Positions 20,007 to 31,295 are shown, counted from the stretch's first letter. The stretch: DNA of 64,000 nt from Clostridium sp. 1001275B_160808_H3 (GCF_015550425.1 NZ_JADNAT010000014.1:29213-93212); one strand, 5' to 3'. Made by a program: numbers and translations. Notes: generated from the sequence alone by a model not told the origin.

Positions 20007-20840
20007 ATGGCAGTTAAAAAGTTTAGACCAACTACCCCATCAAGAAGAGAAATGACAATGGCTACTTTTGAAGAAATTACAACAAGTACACCTGAAAAAT
20101 CACTTCTTGTTTCTTTAAACAAAACTGGTGGTAGAAATGCTCAAGGTAAAATAACTGTTAGACACCACGGTGGTGGAGCTAAGAGAAAATATAGAATAAT
20201 AGATTTCAAGAGAAATAAGGATGGTGTTCCTGCAAAGGTTGCAACAATAGAATACGATCCAAACAGAACAGCATACATTGCATTAGTTGTATATGCTGAT
20301 GGTGAAAAGAGATATATAATTGCTCCAGTTGGATTAAAAGTTGGAGATGTTATAGTTTCAGGACCAGACGCTGATATTAAAGCAGGTAATGCTCTTCCAT
20401 TAAAGAACATACCAGTAGGTACTTTCGTTCACAACGTTGAGTTACAAGTTGGTAAGGGTGCTCAAATGGTAAGATCAGCTGGTACTACAGCACAATTAAT
20501 GGCTAAAGAAGGAAACTATGCAACATTAAGATTACCTTCAGGCGAAATGAGATATGTAAGAATCGAATGTAGAGCTACAATCGGAACTGTATCAAATACT
20601 ACTAACGATATAATCAATATCGGTAAAGCAGGTAGAAAGAGACACATGGGATGGAGACCTACAGTTAGAGGTTCTGTAATGAACCCTAATGATCACCCTC
20701 ACGGTGGTGGTGAAGGTAGATCACCAATCGGTAGACCAAGTCCAGTTACTCCATGGGGTAAACCAGCACTTGGATACAAGACAAGAAAGAATAAGAAGTA
20801 TTCTGACAGATTCATAATAAAGAGAAGAAACGATAAGTAG
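20007..20840 (+). CDS. rplB: 50S ribosomal protein L2
   Basis: One of the most conserved ribosomal proteins, needed for subunit association and peptidyl transfer. 277 residues. Signatures are [20 protein letters not shown] (near 41-60) and the C-terminal [18 protein letters not shown], containing the histidine implicated in peptidyl transfer. It starts nine bases after AAGGAGGG. Confidence 0.98.
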   Translation: MAVKKFRPTTPSRREMTMATFEEITTSTPEKSLLVSLNKTGGRNAQGKITVRHHGGGAKRKYRIIDFKRNKDGVPAKVATIEYDPNRTAYIALVVYADGEKRYIIAPVGLKVGDVIVSGPDADIKAGNALPLKNIPVGTFVHNVELQVGKGAQMVRSAGTTAQLMAKEGNYATLRLPSGEMRYVRIECRATIGTVSNTTNDIINIGKAGRKRHMGWRPTVRGSVMNPNDHPHGGGEGRSPIGRPSPVTPWGKPALGYKTRKNKKYSDRFIIKRRNDK

Positions 20841-20908
20841 TATGAAGAGAATCTAAATTTCTCTTCATGGCTTGTCAGCCTATAGATTATGAAGGGAGGC
20901 AAATTATA

Positions 20909-21193
20909 GTGAGTAGATCAACAAAAAAGGGGCCTTTTGTACATGAAGGACTTTTAAAGAAAATTGAAGAAATGAATGCTAGTGGAGATAAGAAGGTTGT
21001 TAAAACTTGGTCAAGAAGTTCAACAATATTCCCACAAATGATTGGTCATACAATTGCTGTTCACGATGGAAGAAAGCATGTTCCAGTTTTCGTTAGCGAA
21101 GACATGGTTGGACACAAGCTTGGTGAGTTCGCATTAACAAGAACTTACAGAGGACACGATTATGACGAAAAAGCAGCAAGAAAAAGAAAGTAA
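20909..21193 (+). CDS. rpsS: 30S ribosomal protein S19
   Basis: Head protein contacting the A-site finger and S13. 94 residues read from GTG at 20909, eight bases after GGGAGG, giving the standard [15 protein letters not shown] start. An upstream in-frame ATG (20867) would add 14 atypical residues and is rejected. Other motifs: [20 protein letters not shown] and [13 protein letters not shown]. Confidence 0.96.
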   Translation: MSRSTKKGPFVHEGLLKKIEEMNASGDKKVVKTWSRSSTIFPQMIGHTIAVHDGRKHVPVFVSEDMVGHKLGEFALTRTYRGHDYDEKAARKRK

Positions 21194-21214
21194 TCCCGGA
21201 AAGGAGGAACATAA

Positions 21215-21550
21215 ATGGAAGCTAGAGCTATAGCTAAATATGTTAGAATGTCTCCAACAAAAGTAGGAGTAGTTCTTGATTTAATAAGAGGAAAAAATAT
21301 TCAAGAGGCTTTCGCTATTTTACAATATACTCCAAAAGATGCAGCTGTTGTTATAAATAAAGTTTTAAAATCAGCTGTTGCTAATGCAGAAAATAATCAT
21401 GAAATGGACGTAGAAAGATTATATGTAGCAGAAGCATTCGTTGGTGCAGGTCCAACATTAAAGAGATTTAGACCAATGGATCACGGAAAAGCATTTAGAA
21501 TTAACAAGAGAACAAGTAATATAACACTTGTAGTTAAAGAAAGAGCTTAG
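21215..21550 (+). CDS. rplV: 50S ribosomal protein L22
   Basis: Lines the exit tunnel at its narrowest point; substitutions in its beta-hairpin give macrolide resistance. 111 residues with [21 protein letters not shown] at the N-terminus and the hairpin region [20 protein letters not shown] (near 79-98), which looks wild type. It starts six bases after AAAGGAGG. Confidence 0.97.
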   Translation: MEARAIAKYVRMSPTKVGVVLDLIRGKNIQEAFAILQYTPKDAAVVINKVLKSAVANAENNHEMDVERLYVAEAFVGAGPTLKRFRPMDHGKAFRINKRTSNITLVVKERA

Positions 21551-21569
21551 AAAGAAGGAGGGAAATCAA

Positions 21570-22238
21570 GTGGGTCAAAAAGTACATCCTCACGGACTTA
21601 GAGTAGGAGTTATCAAAGATTGGGATGCTAAGTGGTATGCTTCAAAGAAGAACTTTGCAGACAATCTAATAGAAGATAACAAGATCAGAGAATTCGTAAA
21701 GAAAGAACTTTTCTCAGCTGGTATTTCAAAGATTGAAATTGAAAGAGCTGCTAAGAGAGTTAAGTTAAATATATATACTGCTAAACCAGGTGTTATAATC
21801 GGAAAAGGTGGAGCAGGAATAGAAGCTTTAAAAGCTAAATTAGCTAAAGTAACTGATAACAAAAACTTATTAATAAATATAGTTGAAGTTAAAAATGCTG
21901 AAGCAGATGCTCAATTAATGGCAGAAAATATAGCTGCACAATTAGAAAAAAGAGTATCATTTAGAAGAGCTATGAAACAAAGCATCCAAAGAGCTATGAA
22001 ACTTGGAGCTAAAGGTGTTAAGACAGCTTGCTCAGGTAGATTAGGTGGAGCTGAAATAGCTAGAACTGAACAATATCATGAAGGAACAATTCCACTACAA
22101 ACTTTAAGAGCAGATATCGATTATGGATTTGCTGAAGCTGATACAACTTATGGAAAGATCGGTGTGAAAGTTTGGGTTTATAATGGAGAAGTTCTTCCAA
22201 CTAAAAAAGTTGAAAAGAAGGAAGAAGTTAACGCATAA
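21570..22238 (+). CDS. rpsC: 30S ribosomal protein S3
   Basis: mRNA entry-site protein of the small subunit, 222 residues, starting at GTG after GGAGGG. The N-terminal [20 protein letters not shown] is typical. A type II KH domain carries [16 protein letters not shown] near 72-87. The C-terminal Lys/Glu-rich tail is slightly shorter than in some bacteria. Confidence 0.97.
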   Translation: MGQKVHPHGLRVGVIKDWDAKWYASKKNFADNLIEDNKIREFVKKELFSAGISKIEIERAAKRVKLNIYTAKPGVIIGKGGAGIEALKAKLAKVTDNKNLLINIVEVKNAEADAQLMAENIAAQLEKRVSFRRAMKQSIQRAMKLGAKGVKTACSGRLGGAEIARTEQYHEGTIPLQTLRADIDYGFAEADTTYGKIGVKVWVYNGEVLPTKKVEKKEEVNA

Positions 22239-22255
22239 GAAAGGAGGAATTAGTC

Positions 22256-22690
22256 ATGTTAATGCCTAAGAGAGTTAAGCATCGTAAGGTACAACGTGGT
22301 AGAATGAAAGGAAAAGCTACAAGAGGTAATTTCCTTGCATACGGAGATTTTGGTATTCAAGCTACAACTTGTGGTTGGATAACTAGTAATCAAATAGAAT
22401 CTGCCAGAATTGCTATAAACAGATATATCAGAAGAGGAGGAAAACTTTGGATAAAGATTTTCCCAGATAAGCCAGTAACTGAGAAACCAGCTGAAACAAG
22501 AATGGGTTCAGGTAAAGGTTCACCAGAATATTGGGTAGCAGTAGTTAAACCTGGTAGAGTTTTATTCGAACTATCAGGAGTTAATGAAGAAGTTGCAAGA
22601 GAAGCTATGAGACTTGCATCACACAAGCTTCCTGTAAAGTGTAAATTCGTTACAAGAAGAGATTTTGAGGAAATGGGTGGTGAAGAATAA
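22256..22690 (+). CDS. rplP: 50S ribosomal protein L16
   Basis: Positions A- and P-site tRNA in the large subunit. 144 residues with the usual N-terminus [19 protein letters not shown] and conserved [20 protein letters not shown] (near 82-101). It ends at a TAATG overlap with rpmC. Confidence 0.97.
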   Translation: MLMPKRVKHRKVQRGRMKGKATRGNFLAYGDFGIQATTCGWITSNQIESARIAINRYIRRGGKLWIKIFPDKPVTEKPAETRMGSGKGSPEYWVAVVKPGRVLFELSGVNEEVAREAMRLASHKLPVKCKFVTRRDFEEMGGEE

Positions 22691-22902
22691 TGAAGGCTAG
22701 AGAATTAAAAGAATTAAGAGCAAATAATCCTCAAGATTTAAAGGTTAAATTAAATGACCTTAAGGCTGAGTTATTCAACTTAAGATTCCAATTAGCTACA
22801 GGTCAATTAGAAAATCCTATGAGAATAAGAGAAGTAAAAAAATCTATAGCCCAAATCAAAACCATCATAAGAGAAGAAGAGATCAGGGCTTTCGAGCAGT
22901 AA
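22690..22902 (+). CDS. rpmC: 50S ribosomal protein L29
   Basis: Small two-helix protein near the tunnel exit, 70 residues: [17 protein letters not shown], then [20 protein letters not shown], the diagnostic motif. Its start overlaps the rplP stop by one base, indicating translational coupling. Confidence 0.95.
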   Translation: MKARELKELRANNPQDLKVKLNDLKAELFNLRFQLATGQLENPMRIREVKKSIAQIKTIIREEEIRAFEQ

Positions 22903-22924
22903 ATCTGAAAGGAGGTAACTCTTA

Positions 22925-23179
22925 ATGGAAAGAGGATTAAGAAAGAAAAAAATAGGTAGAGTTGTTTCAGATAAAATGGATAAGACAATAGTTGTTGCTG
23001 TTGAAACTAAGGTTAGACACCCATTATATGGTAAGACAGTTAATAGAACAACTAAGTTTAAAGCTCATGATGAAAACAATGAAGCTAAAATGAATGATAG
23101 AGTTTTAATTATGGAAACTAGACCATTATCTAAAGATAAGAGATGGAGACTTGTTGAAATAGTTGAAAAAGCTAAATAG
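22925..23179 (+). CDS. rpsQ: 30S ribosomal protein S17
   Basis: OB-fold protein binding the 5' domain of 16S rRNA. 84 residues, with [17 protein letters not shown] and the later [20 protein letters not shown]. It starts six bases after AAAGGAGG. Confidence 0.96.
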   Translation: MERGLRKKKIGRVVSDKMDKTIVVAVETKVRHPLYGKTVNRTTKFKAHDENNEAKMNDRVLIMETRPLSKDKRWRLVEIVEKAK

Positions 23180-23207
23180 GCTTTAAGACTGAAAGGAGGG
23201 TAATTCA

Positions 23208-23576
23208 ATGATACAACAACAAACCTTACTAAAGGTAGCAGATAACTCAGGTGCAAAGGAAATAATGTGCATAAGAGTTTTAGGCGGATCAAAGAGAAAG
23301 TTCGGTAACATTGGAGATGTAATAGTTGCTAGCGTTAAAAGTGCAACACCAGGCGGAGTTGTTAAAAAAGGAGACGTTGTAAAAGCTGTTATAGTTAGAT
23401 CAGTTAGAGGATTAAGAAGAGCTGATGGTTCATACATTAAGTTTGATGAAAATGCAGCTGTTATTATAAAGGATGATAAGCAACCAAGAGGAACTCGTAT
23501 CTTCGGACCAGTTGCTAGGGAGCTAAGAGATAACGAATTTAACAAGATTTTATCATTAGCACCTGAAGTTCTATAA
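23208..23576 (+). CDS. rplN: 50S ribosomal protein L14
   Basis: Forms intersubunit bridges. 122 residues starting [20 protein letters not shown], with [15 protein letters not shown] and [14 protein letters not shown] (near 98-111). All are strongly conserved. It begins eight bases after AAAGGAGGG. Confidence 0.97.
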   Translation: MIQQQTLLKVADNSGAKEIMCIRVLGGSKRKFGNIGDVIVASVKSATPGGVVKKGDVVKAVIVRSVRGLRRADGSYIKFDENAAVIIKDDKQPRGTRIFGPVARELRDNEFNKILSLAPEVL

Positions 23577-23593
23577 TAGAGGAGGTGTCTCAT

Positions 23594-23908
23594 TTGAAGG
23601 TACATGTTAGAAAGAACGACACAGTTGTAGTTGTTTCAGGTAAAGATAAAGGAAAAACTGGTGAAGTTTTAAAAGTATATCCTAAAACAGGCAAAGTTAT
23701 TGTTCAAGGAGTTAATATAGTTAAAAAGCACCAAAAGCCAACTAGAGCTAATGCTCAAGGCGGAATAATTGAAAGAGAAGGAGCTATATACAGCTCAAAA
23801 GTTATGTTATACTGCACAAAATGCAAAAATGCTACAAGAATTAGCAACAAAATCTTAGAGGACGGTACTAAGGTTAGAGCTTGTAAGAAGTGTGGAGAAA
23901 CATTCTAG
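23594..23908 (+). CDS. rplX: 50S ribosomal protein L24
   Basis: Assembly-initiator protein with a KOW motif. I read it from TTG at 23594, six bases after GGAGGTG, giving 104 residues starting [21 protein letters not shown]. An in-frame GTG at 23585 lies inside the ribosome binding site and is unlikely. The C-terminus has two CxxC pairs (CTKC and CKKC), a putative zinc site. Confidence 0.95.
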   Translation: MKVHVRKNDTVVVVSGKDKGKTGEVLKVYPKTGKVIVQGVNIVKKHQKPTRANAQGGIIEREGAIYSSKVMLYCTKCKNATRISNKILEDGTKVRACKKCGETF

Positions 23909-23930
23909 AATCTGAAAGGAGGTACTAATT

Positions 23931-24473
23931 ATGACAACAAGACTTCAAGAGAAGTATCAAAAAGAAGTAATTCCAGCTATGATTGAAAAGTTCGGATATA
24001 AAAATATAATGGAAGTTCCAAAGCTTGAAAAAATAGTTATCAACATGGGAGTTGGAGAAGCTAAGGACAATCAAAAAATATTAGAAGCTGCAGTTAATGA
24101 TTTAAGCATAATTGCAGGTCAAAAGCCAATCTTAACTAGAGCAAAGAAATCAGTTGCTAACTTCAAGATAAGAGAAAACATGGCTTTAGGATGTAAGGTT
24201 ACATTAAGAAAGGCAAAGATGTATGAATTTGCTGATAAATTAATGGCTATTGCTCTTCCAAGAGTTAGAGATTTCAGAGGAGTTTCAAGCAAAGCTTTTG
24301 ATGGTAGAGGAAACTACTCACTAGGAGTAAAAGAGCAATTAATATTCCCAGAAATTGAATACGATAAAATCGATAAGGTTAGAGGAATGGATATTATCTT
24401 CGTAACAACAGCTAACACTGACGAAGAAGCAAGAGAATTATTAAGATTCCTTGGTATGCCATTTGCTCAATAA
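23931..24473 (+). CDS. rplE: 50S ribosomal protein L5
   Basis: Binds 5S rRNA and contacts P-site tRNA in the central protuberance. 180 residues. Signatures: [14 protein letters not shown] (near 32-45), [20 protein letters not shown] (near 64-83) and [20 protein letters not shown]. It starts seven bases after AAAGGAGG. Confidence 0.97.
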   Translation: MTTRLQEKYQKEVIPAMIEKFGYKNIMEVPKLEKIVINMGVGEAKDNQKILEAAVNDLSIIAGQKPILTRAKKSVANFKIRENMALGCKVTLRKAKMYEFADKLMAIALPRVRDFRGVSSKAFDGRGNYSLGVKEQLIFPEIEYDKIDKVRGMDIIFVTTANTDEEARELLRFLGMPFAQ

Positions 24474-24488
24474 TAAGGAGGGAAAACC

Positions 24489-24674
24489 GTGGCACGTAAG
24501 GCTATTATTGAAAAGTGGAAAAAAGAACCTAAATATAAAACAAGAGCTTATACAAGATGCAGAATATGTGGAAGACCACATTCAGTATTAAAGAAGTTCG
24601 GTATTTGCCGTATATGTTTTAGAGAACTTGCTTATAAGGGTCAAATCCCTGGTTGTAAGAAAGCAAGTTGGTAA
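24489..24674 (+). CDS. rpsN: 30S ribosomal protein S14, zinc-binding (type Z)
   Basis: Short zinc form of S14, 61 residues from GTG at 24489, preceded by AAGGAGGG. It has four zinc cysteines in [20 protein letters not shown] (near 24-43). The long cysteine-free S14 used under zinc shortage is not seen in this window. Confidence 0.96.
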   Translation: MARKAIIEKWKKEPKYKTRAYTRCRICGRPHSVLKKFGICRICFRELAYKGQIPGCKKASW

Positions 24675-24705
24675 GAAACTGATGTAGTGAAAGGAGGCAC
24701 ATTAA

Positions 24706-25104
24706 ATGGTTATGACAGATCCTATCGCAGATTTGCTAACACGTATTAGAAATGCAAATGCTGTAAGACATGAAGTAGTAGAAGTTCCTTCATCAAATAT
24801 GAAGAAGGCTGTTGCAAATATATTATTACAAGAGGGATATATTAAAGAATTAGAGGAATATAACGATGGTGTTGTTCCAATGTTAAGAATATCTCTTAAA
24901 TATGGCGCAGATAAAGAAAGAGTTATAACTGGTATAAAGAGAATATCTAAACCAGGACTAAGAGTTTACTGCAAGAAAGATGAAATTCCAAAGGTACTAA
25001 GCGGACTAGGAATTGCTATAATATCAACTTCATCAGGTTTATTAGTTGATAGAGAAGCAAGAAAAGCTGGATTAGGCGGAGAAGTAGTTTGCTACGTTTG
25101 GTAA
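24706..25104 (+). CDS. rpsH: 30S ribosomal protein S8
   Basis: Central-domain assembly protein; in E. coli it represses the spc operon. 132 residues: [20 protein letters not shown] at the start and the C-terminal [21 protein letters not shown] second ATG two codons later (24712) is also possible, but the spacing to AAAGGAGG favours the first. Confidence 0.96.
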   Translation: MVMTDPIADLLTRIRNANAVRHEVVEVPSSNMKKAVANILLQEGYIKELEEYNDGVVPMLRISLKYGADKERVITGIKRISKPGLRVYCKKDEIPKVLSGLGIAIISTSSGLLVDREARKAGLGGEVVCYVW

Positions 25105-25167
25105 TTTCCAAAGTAGAAAGTAACTAGATTAACATATATCAGAACAAGTAAAACAGGAGGTGCGATT

Positions 25168-25710
25168 ATGTCAAGAGTAGGTAGATTACCTATAGCTATA
25201 CCTGCAGGCGTAACTGTAGCTGTTTCAGCAGATAACGTTGTTTCAGTTAAGGGTCCAAAGGGCGAACTTGTTAAAGCTATGAATAAAGACATGAATATAG
25301 CAGTTGAAAACAACCAAGTTGTTGTAACTAGACCTAGCGATCAAAAAGAGCACAGAGCTCTTCATGGTTTAACTAGAGCGTTAATCAATAACATGATAAT
25401 CGGAGTTGAAAAAGGATTTGAAAAGAGCTTAGAACTAATTGGTGTTGGTTACAGAGCTCAATTACAAGGTAAAAAGCTTGTAATGAACTTAGGATATTCA
25501 CATCCAGTTGAAATAGAACCAATCGAAGGTGTAACTTTCGAAACTCCAGCTGCAACTAAAGTTGTTGTTAAGGGTATCGATAAGGAAAAGGTTGGAGCAG
25601 CTGCGGCTGATATAAGATCATGGAGAAAACCTGAACCATATAAGGGTAAAGGAATTAAATATGATAACGAAGTAATCAGACGTAAAGAAGGTAAAACTGG
25701 TAAGAAATAA
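25168..25710 (+). CDS. rplF: 50S ribosomal protein L6
   Basis: Sits near the sarcin-ricin loop. 180 residues in two similar domains; [15 protein letters not shown] opens the protein, and the C-terminal [20 protein letters not shown] (near 151-170) is diagnostic. It starts eight bases after AGGAGG. Confidence 0.97.
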   Translation: MSRVGRLPIAIPAGVTVAVSADNVVSVKGPKGELVKAMNKDMNIAVENNQVVVTRPSDQKEHRALHGLTRALINNMIIGVEKGFEKSLELIGVGYRAQLQGKKLVMNLGYSHPVEIEPIEGVTFETPAATKVVVKGIDKEKVGAAAADIRSWRKPEPYKGKGIKYDNEVIRRKEGKTGKK

Positions 25711-25730
25711 TAGAAAGGAGTGAAATCTTT

Positions 25731-26093
25731 ATGTTCAAAAAGGTAGACAGAAAAGCTAGTAGAGAAAGACGTCACCTAAGAGTACGTAAGAAAATTTCTG
25801 GTACTCCTGAAAGACCAAGACTTTCAGTATATAGAAGTGAAAAAAACATATATGCTCAAATTATAGATGATGTAAATTCAGTAACTTTAGTTTCAGCTTC
25901 AAGCTTAGATAAAGCATTCGATGCAAAATCAGGTGGCAACAAAGAAGCAGCTAAAATGGTTGGTGAATTAGTAGCTAAGAAAGCTTTAGAAAAGGGAATT
26001 TCAGAAGTTGTATTCGATAGAGGTGGATACGTATATCACGGAAGAGTTCAAACTTTAGCTGAAGCTGCAAGAGAAGCAGGCTTAAAATTCTAA
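25731..26093 (+). CDS. rplR: 50S ribosomal protein L18
   Basis: Binds 5S rRNA with L5. 120 residues, with the basic N-terminus [20 protein letters not shown] and the C-terminal [20 protein letters not shown] (near 97-116). It has an AAAGGAG ribosome binding site and is placed between rplF and rpsE as usual. Confidence 0.96.
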   Translation: MFKKVDRKASRERRHLRVRKKISGTPERPRLSVYRSEKNIYAQIIDDVNSVTLVSASSLDKAFDAKSGGNKEAAKMVGELVAKKALEKGISEVVFDRGGYVYHGRVQTLAEAAREAGLKF

Positions 26094-26112
26094 TAAACAA
26101 GGAGGGAAATAC

Positions 26113-26610
26113 ATGAGAATCGATCCTAGCACACTAGACCTTAAGGAAAAGGTTGTTAACATAAACAGAGTAACTAAGGTTGTTAAGGGTGGTAGAAACT
26201 TCAGATTCAGCGCTTTAGTAGTTGTAGGTGACGAAAACGGACACGTAGGCGTTGGAATGGGTAAGTCAATAGAAATCCCAGAAGCAATTAAAAAAGGAAT
26301 AGAAGACGCTAAGAAACATTTAGTAAGTGTTGCAATAGTTGGAACAACTGTTCCTCATCAAATATATGGAAAATTCGGAACTGGTAAGGTTCTTATAATG
26401 CCAGCTAAAGAAGGTACAGGAGTTATCGCTGGAGGTCCAGCAAGATCTGTATTAGAATTAGCAGGATTAAAGGATGTTAGAGCTAAGTCATTAGGTTCAA
26501 ACAATCCTAAAAACATGGTAAATGCTACAATTAACGGTTTAGCAAGCTTAAGAACAGCTGAAGATATAGCTAAATTAAGAGGCAAAACTGTAGAAGAAAT
26601 TTTAGGTTAG
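26113..26610 (+). CDS. rpsE: 30S ribosomal protein S5
   Basis: Decoding-fidelity protein, 165 residues. The double-stranded RNA-binding N-terminal domain includes [20 protein letters not shown] (near 23-42) and the loop affected by spectinomycin resistance; the C-terminal domain has [20 protein letters not shown]. It starts after AAGGAGGG and is followed 12 bases later by rpmD. Confidence 0.97.
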   Translation: MRIDPSTLDLKEKVVNINRVTKVVKGGRNFRFSALVVVGDENGHVGVGMGKSIEIPEAIKKGIEDAKKHLVSVAIVGTTVPHQIYGKFGTGKVLIMPAKEGTGVIAGGPARSVLELAGLKDVRAKSLGSNNPKNMVNATINGLASLRTAEDIAKLRGKTVEEILG

Positions 26611-26622
26611 GAGGGAAAAGCA

Positions 26623-26802
26623 ATGGCAAAAATTAAAGTTACTCTAGTAAAGAGTTTAATTGGAAGAAAGAAAGACCATATTGCTACTGCACATGCCCTT
26701 GGACTTAAAAAGATCGGTAAGACAGTAGAACATGAAGAAACTCCTCAAATCAGAGGAATGATCAACAAAGTTGACTATCTACTAAAAGTAGAAGAAGTTT
26801 AA
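26623..26802 (+). CDS. rpmD: 50S ribosomal protein L30
   Basis: A short gene of 59 residues: [20 protein letters not shown], then [20 protein letters not shown] and a C-terminal helix. It matches L30 in length, position (rpsE-rpmD-rplO) and motif. It begins nine bases after GGAGGG. Confidence 0.95.
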   Translation: MAKIKVTLVKSLIGRKKDHIATAHALGLKKIGKTVEHEETPQIRGMINKVDYLLKVEEV

Positions 26803-26823
26803 TAAGAGGAGGTGCATTGAGTA

Positions 26824-27264
26824 ATGAAACTTCATGAATTAAAACCAGCAGCAGGAAGTAAGAAAGCTCCAAAGAGAGTTGGTAGAGGTACTGGTTCAGG
26901 TTTAGGTAGAAATGCCGGAAAAGGTGAAAAAGGCCAAAATGCTAGATCAGGCGGTGGCGTAAGACCAGGATTTGAAGGCGGTCAAATGCCATTATACAGA
27001 AGACTTCCTAAGAGAGGATTTACAAATATATTTGCTAAGCAATATGTTAGCATTAATGTTGACAGATTAAATATATTTGAAAATGGAACAGAAATAACAC
27101 CAGAAGTTTTACTTGAAAGAAGAGTTATCAACAAAGTAAAAGATGGAGTTAAGATTTTAGGAAACGGAACATTAGAGAAGAGCCTAACTGTTAAAGGATG
27201 TAAGTTCTCAAAATCAGCGGCTGAAAAGATAGAAGCAGCTGGAGGAAAAGTTGAGGTGATTTAG
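26824..27264 (+). CDS. rplO: 50S ribosomal protein L15
   Basis: Late assembly protein of the large subunit. 146 residues. The Gly-rich N-terminus holds [21 protein letters not shown] (partly) and [21 protein letters not shown] (partly). Its end is one base from the secY start, a typical coupled pair. Confidence 0.97.
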   Translation: MKLHELKPAAGSKKAPKRVGRGTGSGLGRNAGKGEKGQNARSGGGVRPGFEGGQMPLYRRLPKRGFTNIFAKQYVSINVDRLNIFENGTEITPEVLLERRVINKVKDGVKILGNGTLEKSLTVKGCKFSKSAAEKIEAAGGKVEVI

Positions 27265-27265
27265 T

Positions 27266-28540
27266 ATGCTATCAACCCTACGTAATGCCTGGAAGGTTCC
27301 CGAATTAAGAAAGAGATTTATATGGACTATATTTTTAGTTGCAATTTTCAGGATAGGAACGCATATTCCTGTTCCTGGAATTAGCACAGATGTTTTAAAA
27401 GATTTAGCTAGCAGTGGAACTATATTTGGTTTTTATGATTTGTTATCTGGTGGAGCGTTTAGACAATTTAGTATATTTGCTTTAAGTGTAACACCATATA
27501 TTAATGCCTCAATAATAGTTCAATTATTGACTATAGCAATACCATCTTTAGAGCAACTTTCTAAAGAGGGTGAAGAAGGCAGAAAGAAGATACAAAAGAT
27601 AACAAGAATATTATCAATAGTTATAGGATTTGTTCTTGCTTTTGGAACATATAGCATGGTTGCAGCAAAAGGTGCAGCAGTTGGAATGCAATGGACTGGA
27701 ATGGTTGTTGTATTAGTAGCATTAGTTGCAGGATCAACATTCTGTATGTGGTTAGGTGATCAAATCACAGCTAAAGGTTTTGGAAATGGTATATCCATAT
27801 TAATATTCGTGAATATAGTATCTCAGTTACCTATAACTTTAATGTCATTATTTACATTAAAGGATCAAGGGAAAATTGATATAATTGAAATTTTACTATT
27901 TGTAGTTTTTGCAATTGCATTATTAGGAGTAGTAATATTCTTCTCATTAGCAGAAAGAAGAATTCCAGTCCAATATGCTGGTAAAGCTGTTGGAAATAAA
28001 GTTATGAGAGGGCAAAGCACTCACATACCTTTAAGTATAATTGGATCAGCTGTTATAGCAATAATCTTTGCTATGTCAGTTATGATGTTCCCTAAAACAA
28101 TTGCAGAATTTTTCCCGAATACAACTTGGGTACAAAGTGTGGTTACAAGTAAGTATAGTATTTTTAATGAAAAAACATGGATGTATCCAGTAGCTTATTC
28201 ATTATTAACTATTTTCTTCACTTGGTTCTATACACAAATTACATTTAAGCCTGATGAAATGGCAGAAAATCTGCATAAGTCAGCAGGATTTGTACCAGGA
28301 ATTAGACCGGGAGATGCAACTGAAAAGTATTTTGAAAAAGTACTTACTAAAGTATCATTAGTTGGAGGAGTATTCGCTGCTTTACTAGCAATACTACCAA
28401 TATTAATTTCAAATACGCAATTACAAGGAATTCAATTTGGTGGTACATCATTATTAATTATGGTTGGAGTTGGACTTGATTTTTCAAGACAATTAGACTC
28501 ACAATTAGTAATGAGACATTATCAAGGATTCTTAAAATAG
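27266..28540 (+). CDS. secY: Preprotein translocase subunit SecY
   Basis: Central channel of the Sec translocon in the cytoplasmic membrane, 424 residues with ten predicted membrane helices. The lateral-gate/plug region is in [28 protein letters not shown] (about 38-66), and the cytoplasmic loops include the conserved [13 protein letters not shown] region near residues 233-245. It starts one base after the rplO stop, with GAGGTG in the rplO 3' end. SecE is encoded at 1587. Confidence 0.98.
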   Translation: MLSTLRNAWKVPELRKRFIWTIFLVAIFRIGTHIPVPGISTDVLKDLASSGTIFGFYDLLSGGAFRQFSIFALSVTPYINASIIVQLLTIAIPSLEQLSKEGEEGRKKIQKITRILSIVIGFVLAFGTYSMVAAKGAAVGMQWTGMVVVLVALVAGSTFCMWLGDQITAKGFGNGISILIFVNIVSQLPITLMSLFTLKDQGKIDIIEILLFVVFAIALLGVVIFFSLAERRIPVQYAGKAVGNKVMRGQSTHIPLSIIGSAVIAIIFAMSVMMFPKTIAEFFPNTTWVQSVVTSKYSIFNEKTWMYPVAYSLLTIFFTWFYTQITFKPDEMAENLHKSAGFVPGIRPGDATEKYFEKVLTKVSLVGGVFAALLAILPILISNTQLQGIQFGGTSLLIMVGVGLDFSRQLDSQLVMRHYQGFLK

Positions 28541-28562
28541 ATTAATAATGGAGATGATGCCC

Positions 28563-29213
28563 GTGAAGATAGTATTATTAGGTCCTCCTGGAGCAGGAAA
28601 GGGAACACAGGCAAAATCAATTAGTAATAGATACTCAATACCACATATTTCTACTGGGGATATTTTTAGAAAGAATATTTCTGAAAACACTCCATTAGGG
28701 GTAGAAGCTAAGAAGCACATCGATAAAGGACAGTTAGTACCAGATGAAGTTACTATTAATATGGTAAAAGATAGACTGCAACAAGATGACTGTAAAAATG
28801 GTTACTTATTAGATGGTTTCCCAAGAACAGTCAATCAAGCAGAAGCACTTCAAGAATTTCTTTTAGAAAGAAATGAAAATCTTGATACTGCTTTACTAAT
28901 TGAAGTACCTACTGGATTTATATTAGAAAGAATGACAGGTAGAAGAGTTTGTCCATCATGTGGAGCTAGCTATCATATAAAATTTAATCCACCAGCTATT
29001 GTAGGAAAATGCGATGTTTGTGGAAGTGATATAATCCAAAGAAAAGATGATACAGAAGAAACTGTATCTGAAAGACTTGATGTGTATGAGAGACAGACAC
29101 AACCACTGATTGATTTTTATAAAGAAAGAAACTTACTTTCAATTGTAGATGGAACAAAAGCTATTAATGAAGTATTCGAAGGTATCTGTAATATCTTAGG
29201 GAGTGTTGAATAA
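28563..29213 (+). CDS. adk: Adenylate kinase
   Basis: Interconverts ATP, AMP and ADP in the cytosol. Read from GTG at 28563, nine bases after GGAG, giving 216 residues, the canonical length with start [17 protein letters not shown]; the in-frame ATGs at 28548-28557 would add odd residues. The P-loop GPPGAGKGT is at 7-15. The long LID has a zinc site of four cysteines (C130, C133, C150, C153), as usual in Gram-positive enzymes. The stop overlaps map by one base. Confidence 0.97.
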   Translation: MKIVLLGPPGAGKGTQAKSISNRYSIPHISTGDIFRKNISENTPLGVEAKKHIDKGQLVPDEVTINMVKDRLQQDDCKNGYLLDGFPRTVNQAEALQEFLLERNENLDTALLIEVPTGFILERMTGRRVCPSCGASYHIKFNPPAIVGKCDVCGSDIIQRKDDTEETVSERLDVYERQTQPLIDFYKERNLLSIVDGTKAINEVFEGICNILGSVE

Positions 29214-29962
29214 TGATAATCATTAAAAACAACAAAGAGATTGATCTAATGAGATCAGCAGGTAAAATAGTAGCAGAAACACTACTACTAGTTGAAGAAA
29301 AAGTAAGACCAGGAATAACTACTGCTGAAATAGACAGGATAGCAGAAGAATTTATAACTAAGCATGGAGCAAAGCCTTCATTTAAAGGGCTGTATGGATT
29401 TCCAGCTTCACTATGTATATCTGTTAACGAGCAAGTAGTTCATGGGATCCCAGGAGGTTATGTATTAAAAGATGGAGATATAGTTAGTGTAGACTGTGGC
29501 GCTTATCTTAATGGCTTTCACGGAGATGCTGCAAGAACATTTGCAGTAGGAAATGTTAGTGAAGAAGCTAATAAGTTAATTAAAGTAACTGAACAAAGTT
29601 TCTTTAAAGGCATAGAATATGCTAAGGTTGGCAACAGACTTACTGATATATCACATGGAATACAAAGCTACATAGAAGCTTCAGGTTTCGCTGTAGTAAG
29701 AGATTTCGTAGGACACGGTATAGGTAGAGTTGTACACGAAGATCCAGATGTACCTAACTTTGGTAAACCCGGTAGAGGTCCAAAGTTGGTTCAAGGAATG
29801 GCTTTAGCCATTGAACCTATGGTTAATTCAGGAAGCTATAAAGTAAAAACATTAAATGATGACTGGACTGTAGTAACTAGTGATGGAAGTCTATCTGCAC
29901 ACTACGAAAATACTATTGTAATTTTACCAGATGGACCCGAAATATTAACACTGATTAAATAA
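29213..29962 (+). CDS. map: Methionine aminopeptidase, type I
   Basis: Removes the initiator methionine from new proteins; a cytosolic dinuclear metal enzyme. 249 residues with the pita-bread fold signatures: SVDCGAYLNGFHGDAARTF with two metal aspartates, GHGIGRVVHEDPDVPN with the metal histidine, and IEPM with a metal glutamate. The start overlaps the adk stop (TAATG), implying coupled translation. Confidence 0.97.
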   Translation: MIIIKNNKEIDLMRSAGKIVAETLLLVEEKVRPGITTAEIDRIAEEFITKHGAKPSFKGLYGFPASLCISVNEQVVHGIPGGYVLKDGDIVSVDCGAYLNGFHGDAARTFAVGNVSEEANKLIKVTEQSFFKGIEYAKVGNRLTDISHGIQSYIEASGFAVVRDFVGHGIGRVVHEDPDVPNFGKPGRGPKLVQGMALAIEPMVNSGSYKVKTLNDDWTVVTSDGSLSAHYENTIVILPDGPEILTLIK

Positions 29963-30043
29963 GTGTTGCTTAGTTATAAATTCGCATGATACCAAAAGGT
30001 GGCTTGTAGATTTATGGCTAAGGTAATCATCGAGGTGAAAAGT

Positions 30044-30325
30044 TTGCAAAACAATGACTTAATTGGGAAAATGGTTCTTTCAAAAACAGGAAGAGATAAA
30101 AATCATTTATATGTGATAATAGGTCATTTAAGTGATAATTATGTAATTCTTAGTAATGGGAGCACTAAAACAGTTCAGATGCCTAAAAAAAAGAATTTAA
30201 AACATATAAATGTTTTAGAGGATGTAGATGATGAGATTAAAGCATCTATCATATCAAAAGATAGAGGTACTGATTTAAAAATAAAAAGATTTCTAAAACT
30301 TAAAGGCATTGTTAAGGAGGGTTGA
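30044..30325 (+). CDS. KOW-domain RNA-binding protein (L14e-like), unnamed
   Basis: A 93-residue protein read from TTG at 30044, seven bases after GAGGTG; a frame opening at 29999 would add 15 residues with no ribosome binding site. The N-terminal half resembles a KOW/SH3-like RNA-binding domain ([20 protein letters not shown], then a short strand and [13 protein letters not shown]). Clostridia and related Firmicutes carry such a gene between map and infA. Its role in the ribosome or in translation is not established. It ends where the infA ribosome binding site begins. Confidence 0.8.
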   Translation: MQNNDLIGKMVLSKTGRDKNHLYVIIGHLSDNYVILSNGSTKTVQMPKKKNLKHINVLEDVDDEIKASIISKDRGTDLKIKRFLKLKGIVKEG

Positions 30326-30332
30326 TTACCTT

Positions 30333-30709
<377 letters not shown>

Positions 30710-30758
30710 TACAATCAAAGTATAGGCAAAAAAGTATTATTTTACTATGTAAAATTTA

Positions 30759-30787
30759 TTGACTTTTCACTTAAAGTCAAATATGAT
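30759..30787 (+). promoter_or_regulatory. Promoter of the rpsM-rpsK-rpsD-rpoA-rplQ unit
   Basis: TTGACT at 30759-30764 and TATGAT at 30782-30787 with a 17-base spacer, in the 220-base gap after rpmJ. It gives the alpha operon its own transcription inside the superoperon. Confidence 0.75.
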
Positions 30788-30812
30788 TATATAGGCATTT
30801 AATTAAGCGGAT

Positions 30813-30863
30813 AAATTTTAGGTGCGGCTGACAGTAGAGATATGCTCTACTGACCTAGGATTT
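30813..30863 (+). promoter_or_regulatory. Structured leader before rpsM
   Basis: AAATTTTAGGT (30813-30823) pairs with ACCTAGGATTT (30853-30863) through 11 pairs with two wobbles. Inside, CAGTAGAG (30832-30839) pairs perfectly with CTCTACTG (30845-30852). The two stems are continuous on the 3' side and interrupted on the 5' side by the eight bases 30824-30831. It is an alpha-operon leader, plausibly a binding site for S4 or S13, but the ligand is not shown. Confidence 0.65.
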
Positions 30864-30929
30864 TATATATAAAATACACACATATAATTAAAGTTGTATG
30901 CATTTCAATATCAGGAGGTGTAAGTTTTA

Positions 30930-31295
30930 ATGGCAAGAATTTCAGGCGTAGACCTACCAAGAGAAAAAAGAGTTGAAATAGGTCTAACATATATATACGG
31001 TATAGGACTTTCTACTTCACATAAGATTTTAGCAGAAACAGGAGTTAATCCTGACACAAGAGTTAAGGATCTTACAGAAGAAGAAGTAACAAAAATTAGA
31101 GAATACGTAAAGACTTTAACAATTGAAGGTGACTTAAGAAGAGAAGTTGCTTTAAACATTAAAAGATTAGTAGAAATTGGATGTTACAGAGGAATAAGAC
31201 ATAGAAAAGGTCTTCCAGTTAGAGGTCAAAAGACTAAGACTAACGCAAGAACTAGAAAAGGTCCAAAGAAAACTATCGCAAATAAGAAGAAGTAG
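30930..31295 (+). CDS. rpsM: 30S ribosomal protein S13
   Basis: Head protein that bridges to L5 and contacts P-site tRNA. 121 residues: [20 protein letters not shown], a helix-two-turn-helix middle, and the basic C-terminus [14 protein letters not shown] sequence ([20 protein letters not shown] near 92-111). It starts nine bases after AGGAGGTG. Confidence 0.97.
   Translation: MARISGVDLPREKRVEIGLTYIYGIGLSTSHKILAETGVNPDTRVKDLTEEEVTKIREYVKTLTIEGDLRREVALNIKRLVEIGCYRGIRHRKGLPVRGQKTKTNARTRKGPKKTIANKKK

Noticed and set aside
23183..23605. A 140-codon minus-strand frame across rplN
   Set aside because: Antisense to a strongly conserved ribosomal protein gene; no ribosome binding site; translation has no recognisable domain.
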